A stretch of DNA of 9,636 nt from an uncultured Mailhella sp. Lineage in GTDB: Bacteria; Desulfobacterota; Desulfovibrionia; Desulfovibrionales; Desulfovibrionaceae. The stretch's first letter is position 1; every line of letters starts with the position of its first letter. The notes under the pieces were generated by a model that was not told where the DNA came from, made no database searches, and saw only the letters and a list, made by a program, of their open reading frames with translations. Position numbers and translations under genes: made by a program. This document shows, one piece after another, positions 1-4,207 of the stretch. The DNA lies in assembly GCA_905192935.1 (NCBI GenBank), contig CAJJMX010000052.1, positions 1-9,636 on the forward strand, given 5' to 3'.

Positions 1-35
1 CTGCCGGAATGCTGACTGCATCAGCACTTCGGCAG
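1..35. other. Long imperfect hairpin in the left spacer
   Basis: CTGCCG (1-6) pairs with CGGCAG (30-35) and TGCTGA (10-15) with TCAGCA (21-26), with loop CTGCA. The 3-nt joint between the two stems contains one A-U and one G-U pair and a single mismatch, so the whole is close to a 15-bp stem. No T-run follows on the plus strand, and the minus-strand continuation lies outside the window. It may be the end of a terminator or repeat that starts upstream. It is a structural observation only; I assign no function. Confidence 0.5.
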
Positions 36-56
36 GCCGCTCAGGAGGAAGGACAG

Positions 57-100
57 AAGAGGCAGCGGGGATACCATATTCCCGTGCCTCTTTGGTTCTT
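57..100 (+). terminator. Terminator-like hairpin, copy 1 of an intergenic family
   Basis: AAGAGGCA (57-64) pairs perfectly with TGCCTCTT (85-92). After a bulged G, CGGG (66-69) pairs with CCCG (81-84), giving about 12 bp with an AT-rich loop. A TTGGTTCTTTC pyrimidine-rich tail follows on the plus strand. The minus-strand side (below 57) is also pyrimidine-rich, so it could act in both directions. It would end a plus-strand gene lying left of the window and/or the beta-barrel gene that finishes at 266. The flanking words (GACAGAA, AGGCA, GCGGGG, TTGGTTCT) recur in the hairpin region behind the branching enzyme gene at 9541-9590. Confidence 0.6.
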
Positions 101-178
101 TCAGATTTTGTCGAAGATGAGAGAACGTGACCAGTCTTCGGGCCGCAGTGCCGAAGCCGGCAAGTGGTCGCGGGTATC

Positions 179-229
179 TTCCGGTGAAACGCAATGCCCG
201 TCATGCAAGCCCCGCATCCGTACAGCGAG
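179..229. repeat. Diverged intergenic repeat, copy A
   Basis: This stretch aligns collinearly with 7250-7302. Shared blocks in the same order are TTCCGG, AAACGC, CCGTCAT, GCAAG, CCCG and TCCGTA, separated by short gaps and mostly transition-type differences. By eye about 40 positions match, with three small indels. Both copies lie in gene-free spacers downstream of a GCGGGG-type hairpin. No open reading frame is conserved between them. It could be a decayed repeat, an untranslated-region element or coincidence in GC-rich DNA. Confidence 0.4.
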
Positions 230-265
230 TAGGGAGCAGACGGACTTTCGCGTCACCTCTCTCCC

Positions 266-958
266 TTAAAACGTCACGCGCAGACCAAGAGTCAGCTGAT
301 GAGCGTACATATCCTTGCTTTTCATGGACATACCGGTATTGCTGGCCTTGGCGTCCCCCATCATGAGGAAGCGGTAGCCGAAGTCGGCGGCGATGTTGTC
401 CGTGAAGGCATAGGAGCATCCGAGTCCCACCTGTCCGGCGAATACGGTGTCGGTATCGGAGAAGGAGTTGTTTTCGGACTCGCCGATGCCGTTGTAGTTG
501 TAGTTGACCTTGCTTGTGACGAAGGCCATGCCGAGACCGCCGCCGACATAGGGAGTGAATCCGTAAAAGTCGGTGATGTCCCAGTATACGTTGGCCATCA
601 GGGTCTGGAAACGGACGGTATGCTTGGCGGAGAGGGCATCTCCCGCAAGCTGATCGATGAAGCCGAGATGGCGGGAGGAGTTGCCGTAGGCGGCATATTC
701 GAGCTCGGCACGCACGGGCAGATCGAACTTGGGGGAGAAGTCGTAGCCTATGGCGAGAGCTCCGCCTGCGCGGGCGGCGTCCTTGGAACCGGATCCCGGC
801 AGACGGTCGCCTTCAAAGTCCTTCCCCACACCCTTGAAGTGCTGGATGTTCAGCACGAATTTGGGGGCAACGTACACGCCGATGAGATCGGCGGCTTTTG
901 CCTGAGCGGGCAGCAGCAGGCAGGCGGCGACGAGCAGCATTCCGAACTTCTTGAACAT
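266..958 (-). CDS. Outer-membrane beta-barrel protein (Opa/OmpA-like porin family)
   Basis: This encodes a 230-residue precursor predicted to sit in the outer membrane. Residues 1-22 form a classical Sec signal peptide: MFKKF, a hydrophobic core, then AQAKA just before ADLIG, with cleavage after Ala22 or Ala23. The mature part alternates polar and hydrophobic residues as in 8-stranded barrels. It carries the family-typical strand-turn TPYVGGGLGMA (135-145) and GYDFSPKF (71-78), and ends LTLGLRVTF, a C-terminal Phe of the kind read by the BAM assembly machine. I chose the ATG at 958 because AGGAGA (965-970) lies 6 nt upstream and the signal peptide starts there. An in-frame start at 1102 would add 48 residues without signal character. 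The ligand or role is unknown; adhesion, stress barrier or small-porin functions all occur in such families. No gene partner is visible. Confidence 0.85.
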   Translation of the reverse strand: MFKKFGMLLVAACLLLPAQAKAADLIGVYVAPKFVLNIQHFKGVGKDFEGDRLPGSGSKDAARAGGALAIGYDFSPKFDLPVRAELEYAAYGNSSRHLGFIDQLAGDALSAKHTVRFQTLMANVYWDITDFYGFTPYVGGGLGMAFVTSKVNYNYNGIGESENNSFSDTDTVFAGQVGLGCSYAFTDNIAADFGYRFLMMGDAKASNTGMSMKSKDMYAHQLTLGLRVTF

Positions 959-964
959 GTGAGT

Positions 965-970
965 TCTCCT
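965..970 (-). promoter_or_regulatory. Ribosome binding site fixing the beta-barrel start
   Basis: Read on the minus strand this is AGGAGA followed by six bases and ATG at 958. It decides between the start at 958 and the longer in-frame alternative at 1102. Confidence 0.8.
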
Positions 971-1078
971 GTTTAGAGGTGTCCGAAGGCCGGAGCATAC
1001 CGGAATCTTGGAGCAGCGCATGAACGGGCCTTCGTTGCAGGGCGCGGCGGATGTCGCGCTGACTTGGGTCATGCCTCC

Positions 1079-1117
1079 GTTATAGCGCGCCGCGGCGGGC
1101 ATGCCATGATTATCATG
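1079..1117 (-). promoter_or_regulatory. Possible promoter with Fur-like palindrome for the beta-barrel gene
   Basis: Read on the minus strand, CATGATAATCATG (1105-1117) is a perfect 13-bp palindrome. Its inner ATGATAATCAT equals the central 11 bases of the classical 19-bp Fur box; the outer four bases on each side do not match. A TATAAC hexamer (1079-1084) lies where a -10 box would place the palindrome over the -35 region. The -35 itself (ATGGCA) is poor. Iron control of an outer-membrane protein would make sense, but this is inference from a partial match, and the 5' leader would be about 115 nt. Confidence 0.35.
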
Positions 1118-1423
1118 CGACAGGAGCGGAAGAAGCGTGTGCGGCGGGCGCTCATTGCAGACAGGTCAGAACGGAGAAAGCGACGAGAAAGAGCGGTCGG
1201 ACATGACCCGGCATGAGTCAGGAAAGAGTCGGAGCCGGCTGTCTTCGGGAATGAGGGAATGTGTCCCTGCGTGACCGGACCGAAGATTCGGGGTTACGGG
1301 AGACAATAAGCGGACTGCGTCACGACAGGACAAGGACGCTCAGGGAAATACGTGCCGACTTGGAGCGAGGGGGAGTGAAGGAGGACAGGGGAAAAGAAGG
1401 CGTATCTTTTTATTTGTCCGGCA

Positions 1424-1471
1424 TGAAGAAAGAGCCGCCGAAAACCGTTTTCCGGCAGCGCGTCGGCGGCT
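1424..1471 (-). terminator. Rho-independent terminator after the YbhN-like gene
   Basis: AGCCGCCGA (1433-1441) pairs perfectly with TCGGCGGCT (1463-1471). The loop can fold a further short CCG/CGG stem. Read on the minus strand, the hairpin begins 21 bases after the stop codon at 1493 and is followed by CTTTCTTC. This is the best terminator for that gene and separates it from the beta-barrel gene. Confidence 0.75.
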
Positions 1472-1492
1472 GAAGGTCGGGAATCTTTCGAG

Positions 1493-2488
1493 TTATTTTC
1501 CTTCGGGAAGCTCGTCGGCAGGCGGCTCTTCAGTTTCCTTTTCGTCCTCGGCTATTTCCTCTGGAGTGCGGCGGCGCAGACGAAATTCGTAGAAGAAGAG
1601 CATGATGAGGGAAATAAGCAGAGGGATAAGATAGTAGAGGACACGGAAGACGAGGATGGCACCGAAAAGACGCTTGGGATTCACGCCGTGGATGATGTGC
1701 ATGAGGATGAGCTCGAGCACGCCTACGCCGCCGGGCACATGCGTGAGCACCACGGCCACCTGCGCAAGCAGGTAATTGGGCAGAAAGTCGGCAAAGGTAA
1801 TGGTGCTGCGCTCCGGCAGAAGAACGTAGAGACAGGCTGCGGCCACCAGCAGATCGGCGCAGGCCACGGCGGTCTGGGCCAGAGCTATGGGCAGCGTGGG
1901 AAGAGCAAATTCCTTTTTGAAGATGTGCACGGCACGACCTCTGGCCCACCAGCAGACGAAGAGGTACAGAATGCACAGGCCGAGCAGTGCCGCGCCGAGC
2001 GGCCGGATATGTCCGGGTTCTATGCCGAGTTCCGGAGGGATGTGCACGTTGGCGAAAAGCAGCACGCCGCCTGCCAGGCCGAGGGCGCCTATCCAGAACG
2101 TAACGGCCAGCATGAGCACGAGGCGCACGATGTCTATGGGATGGAATCCCCAGGCACTGTAGAGACGATATCTCACGGTGGTGCCGCCGAGCAGAGCGCC
2201 GAGATTATAGCTTACCGCCGAACCGGCAAAGGAAACGAGGCAGACTCTGGGAAAAGGCAGACGGCGGTGTATGGCCTTGACGGCCAGCCAGTCATATCCC
2301 ACAAGAATGGCGTAGTTGATGACGACGAGAATGACGGCCAGAACAAGTTGCCGGTGCCGTATGTGAAGTATGCTGTCGATGATTTCTTCCATGCTGTAGC
2401 GCTTGAGCTTGTCGTAAAGAAGCCAGCAGGCCAGCGCACAGATGAGAAGAACGAGGAGCTTTCCCAGAATCGGCAGATATTTTTTCAT
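1493..2488 (-). CDS. YbhN/UPF0104 integral membrane protein (lysylphosphatidylglycerol synthase TM-domain family)
   Basis: This is a 331-residue inner-membrane protein with about seven to eight hydrophobic spans, for example 4-25, 48-68, 82-100, 120-146, 163-181, 200-223, 238-262 and 276-300. It matches the family of the MprF N-terminal flippase domain and E. coli YbhN. Visible motifs are NLGALLGGTTVRYRLY (95-110) and THVPGGVGVLE (249-259). The cytosolic aminoacyl-transferase domain of full MprF is absent, so lipid translocation or another lipid role is more likely than lysyl-lipid synthesis. The tail (303-331) is RLRRR followed by a highly acidic stretch, presumably cytoplasmic. I prefer ATG at 2488 (MKKYLPILGK); an in-frame GTG at 2506 adds six residues. 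Neither has a clear Shine-Dalgarno sequence. The gene appears monocistronic, and its substrate is unknown. Confidence 0.85.
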   Translation of the reverse strand: MKKYLPILGKLLVLLICALACWLLYDKLKRYSMEEIIDSILHIRHRQLVLAVILVVINYAILVGYDWLAVKAIHRRLPFPRVCLVSFAGSAVSYNLGALLGGTTVRYRLYSAWGFHPIDIVRLVLMLAVTFWIGALGLAGGVLLFANVHIPPELGIEPGHIRPLGAALLGLCILYLFVCWWARGRAVHIFKKEFALPTLPIALAQTAVACADLLVAAACLYVLLPERSTITFADFLPNYLLAQVAVVLTHVPGGVGVLELILMHIIHGVNPKRLFGAILVFRVLYYLIPLLISLIMLFFYEFRLRRRTPEEIAEDEKETEEPPADELPEGK

Positions 2489-2625
2489 TGTCGGCAAATC
2501 ACACACCCGGAAGATACAGAGTCATGCCATGGGGCAAAGGAACATTTTAAGCGCCATCACAATACCGTCATGGACGGGTAAAGGCAAGGGGAGGATAACG
2601 ACAAATCTGATGAAAACGCAGGATG

Positions 2626-2853
2626 TTCACAAGCCGTGAGGGGTTGTGCAGCATGCTTTTTACCGTGGAATCACTGATGATTTTGTTTTTATTTCTTTTT
2701 TGTTTCGATTTTCTTCACAAGCTCGTCGTGCTGCGGGCTCTTTTCTGGGAGGATGGCGCTTGAGACAAAAGAAACACGGCATGCAGAACGTTGACGCGTC
2801 CTTCTCCCGCCGTTAATTTGAAGTTGTGCATGCCTTTTTCAGGCTTGTGCATG
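2626..2853. repeat. Cluster of five TTGTG(A/C)A-type sites
   Basis: TTCACAAGC occurs at 2626-2634 and again at 2714-2722; on the minus strand these read GCTTGTGAA. TTGTGCA occurs on the plus strand at 2644-2650, 2824-2830 and 2845-2851. The last two extend to the 9-mer TTGTGCATG and are spaced 21 bp start to start, two helical turns, over the predicted xerD transcription start. Clustering and spacing suggest operator half-sites. They resemble half-sites of the CRP/FNR-type regulator HcpR of Desulfovibrio (TTGTGA-N6-TCACAA), but no pair here has that inward arrangement, so the regulator is unidentified. Confidence 0.5.
2791..2819 (+). promoter_or_regulatory. Sigma70-type promoter for xerD
   Basis: TTGACG (2791-2796), a 17-bp spacer and TAATTT (2814-2819) give a near-consensus housekeeping promoter. 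Transcription would start near 2826, leaving a leader of about 60 nt before the ATG at 2888. It probably also drives the downstream nucleotidyltransferase gene. Confidence 0.7.
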
Positions 2854-2854
2854 T

Positions 2855-2881
2855 CCGGGGGGATGCCCCGGAGGAAGGAGG
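2855..2881 (+). promoter_or_regulatory. GC hairpin abutting a strong ribosome binding site
   Basis: CCGGGG (2855-2860) pairs with CCCCGG (2866-2871) around loop GGATG. It is followed three bases later by the strong Shine-Dalgarno AAGGAGG (2875-2881), six bases before the ATG at 2888. The stem does not bury the Shine-Dalgarno, so it could keep the site open, protect the 5' end or modulate initiation. The Shine-Dalgarno fixes the xerD start and so shows that the N-terminal extension is translated. Confidence 0.65.
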
Positions 2882-2887
2882 TTTTGC

Positions 2888-4132
2888 ATGACGGCAGACA
2901 AGGTGGCCGTTTCCGGTCTGGAGCCGTGGCCCGCAGCTGTAAGGCGGGGACGCGGACGCCCCCGCAAGAGCAGGGAAGAAACGGTGGAGAAATCCGCCGT
3001 TCTGGAAGCACAGGCCGTGATAGATGCACCTGTTGCCGCCGGAGCGGAAGAGAAGAAAGAGAAGCCTACGGCACTTTTTGCCGCAAGGTGTGCGCCTTCG
3101 GACAGCCTGCGGGCTCTCGGTGAGCGCTGGCTCGATGAACTTTTCGCTGTGCGCGGACTGTCTCCCATGACGGTGGATTCCTATCGTCAGGACATTGCGG
3201 CTCTGTCGACTTTTCTTGAGGAAAGCGGGGCAGAAGAGTGCACGGCGAGGCAGGCACTCTCGTCGCTGGACGACGAGCAGCTTCTGCTTTTCGTGGTGTG
3301 GCTGCGCCGGAGAGGCGACGGCAAGCGTACTCTGGCACGTCGGCTTTCCTGTCTGCGGGGATTTCTCGGATGGTGTGTGGATCAGGGGCTCATGAGCGGA
3401 AATCCGGCCGAACTTCTGGATGGACCGAAGCTTCCCCGTGTGCTTCCCAACGTGCTTTCCCGAGATGAGGTGCTGCGTCTCATCGATGCGCCGGACAGGC
3501 ACAATCGTCTCGGGCGGCGCGATCACGCCATGCTCGAGCTCATGTACGCTTCCGGTATGCGTGTGTCCGAGCTCGTGAATCTGCGGCCTCTGGACATCGA
3601 TCTGCAAAGCGGTGTGGTGCGTGTGTTCGGCAAGGGACGCAAGGAGCGTCTCGTTCCCATGCATGCCCGGGCCGTGGCCGTCATGGACGACTATCTTCAG
3701 AATGTGCGGCCGGACTTCATGCCGCAGGACAGCCGGGTGTTTTTGAATCGTTCCGGCAAGGGGCTTACCCGTCAGGCCGTGTGGAAGCTCATCCGTCGCT
3801 ACGCGCTGGAAGCCCGCATCGGTCGAGACATTTCTCCGCATACCATGAGACACACCTTTGCCACGCATCTTCTGGAAGGCGGGGCCGACCTTCGTACCGT
3901 GCAGATGCTGCTTGGTCATAGTGACCTTGCCGCCACGGAGCTGTATACCCATGTGCGCTCCGATATTCTGGAAAACGTGTATCGGCGTTGTCATCCGCGC
4001 AATCTGTTCCACGCGGGGGACAGTGTCGAAGAAGCGGACAAGAGCGAGTCTCCACAATCTCAGGGCGGTCCGGGGGACGGGGAGAATGGCTCCGTTTGCC
4101 GAAAGGAAGAGTCCGGAGACCGTGCCCTCTGA
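2888..4132 (+). CDS. xerD: Site-specific tyrosine recombinase, XerD type, with N- and C-terminal extensions
   Basis: This is a tyrosine recombinase that would cut and rejoin DNA at dif-like sites to resolve chromosome dimers. The SAM-like core-binding domain spans about residues 74-165 and the catalytic domain about 185-370. All catalytic residues are visible: Arg225 (SGMRVSEL), Lys249 (GKGRKERLVP), His318 and Arg321 (HTMRHTFATHLL), His344 (LLGHSDL) and the nucleophile Tyr353 (LYTHV). Spacing between them equals that in E. coli XerD, and GADLRTVQMLLGHSDL is closer to XerD than XerC. At 414 residues it exceeds the usual ~300: residues 1-73 form a charged extension with GRGRPRK (21-27), an AT-hook-like core, and 372-414 are a polar, probably disordered tail. 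The start is secured by AAGGAGG. A tRNA nucleotidyltransferase gene follows after 75 bases, probably in the same transcript. Confidence 0.9.
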   Translation: MTADKVAVSGLEPWPAAVRRGRGRPRKSREETVEKSAVLEAQAVIDAPVAAGAEEKKEKPTALFAARCAPSDSLRALGERWLDELFAVRGLSPMTVDSYRQDIAALSTFLEESGAEECTARQALSSLDDEQLLLFVVWLRRRGDGKRTLARRLSCLRGFLGWCVDQGLMSGNPAELLDGPKLPRVLPNVLSRDEVLRLIDAPDRHNRLGRRDHAMLELMYASGMRVSELVNLRPLDIDLQSGVVRVFGKGRKERLVPMHARAVAVMDDYLQNVRPDFMPQDSRVFLNRSGKGLTRQAVWKLIRRYALEARIGRDISPHTMRHTFATHLLEGGADLRTVQMLLGHSDLAATELYTHVRSDILENVYRRCHPRNLFHAGDSVEEADKSESPQSQGGPGDGENGSVCRKEESGDRAL

Positions 4133-4191
4133 TCTTACGGCTGGGAACGCCCGCCTTTTCGGCAGCATTTCTCTGAAACGAGTTCTCAATC

Positions 4192-4201
4192 AAGGAAAGG
4201 A
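4192..4201 (+). promoter_or_regulatory. Ribosome binding site of the nucleotidyltransferase gene
   Basis: AAGGAAAGGA precedes the ATG at 4208; the closer AAAGGA (4196-4201) is six bases away. The 75-base gap after xerD shows no terminator, which favours cotranscription. Confidence 0.65.
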
Positions 4202-4207
4202 TGCTTC

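Larger units (their letters stand above)
959..1492. other. Gene-free spacer between the two minus-strand genes
   Basis: The right edge (1433-1471) holds the terminator of the YbhN-like gene. Bases 1079-1117 hold a possible promoter/operator for the beta-barrel gene. Between roughly 1120 and 1420 I see no credible gene. The plus-strand frame 1261-1473 is Arg/Glu-rich, starts with GTG without a good ribosome binding site and runs into the terminator hairpin. Small inverted repeats exist (for example AGGGA/TCCCT near 1255-1270) but nothing RNA-like that I recognise. Confidence 0.6.
2489..2887. other. Divergent regulatory spacer before xerD
   Basis: No gene is credible here. From left to right it holds an imperfect stem CACAAGCC...GGGGTTGTG (about 2628-2648) trailed by TTTTT (2657-2661), an exceptionally T-rich tract (about 2680-2715), a sigma70 promoter facing xerD (2791-2819), paired TTGTGCATG words at its predicted start site, and a GC hairpin ahead of the xerD ribosome binding site. 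I could not identify a convincing promoter for the minus-strand gene. Confidence 0.6.

Noticed and set aside
9..269. Small plus-strand frame at the left edge
   Set aside because: It runs through two hairpins and the repeat copy, and no protein family is suggested by its sequence.
299..976. Plus-strand open frame opposite the outer-membrane gene
   Set aside because: Gly/Val/Glu-rich antisense shadow; the minus strand has a signal peptide, a ribosome binding site and barrel features.
959..1102. Longer start for the outer-membrane protein
   Set aside because: The extra 48 residues would bury the signal peptide, and the strong AGGAGA sits before the ATG at 958.
1261..1473. Small plus-strand protein of 70 residues
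   Set aside because: GTG start without a good ribosome binding site, low-complexity Arg/Glu composition, and its end lies in the terminator hairpin of the opposite-strand gene.
1688..2581. Plus-strand open frame (297 codons) opposite the YbhN-like gene
   Set aside because: Antisense shadow: no motifs, while the minus strand encodes clear membrane spans with family motifs.
2626..2853. HcpR or CRP operator upstream of xerD
   Set aside because: The half-sites resemble TTGTGA, but the required inward pair TTGTGA-N6-TCACAA is not present; one pair faces outward. I keep the sites but not the named regulator.
2507..2887. A dif site next to xerD
   Set aside because: I looked for two inverted ~11-bp arms around a 6-bp centre of the TTATGTTAAAT type and found none.
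2813..4189. Long minus-strand open frame (458 codons) opposite xerD
   Set aside because: It is the antisense of a well-supported recombinase gene, has no family motifs, and is rich in Arg/His/Pro as expected for a shadow frame in GC-rich DNA.
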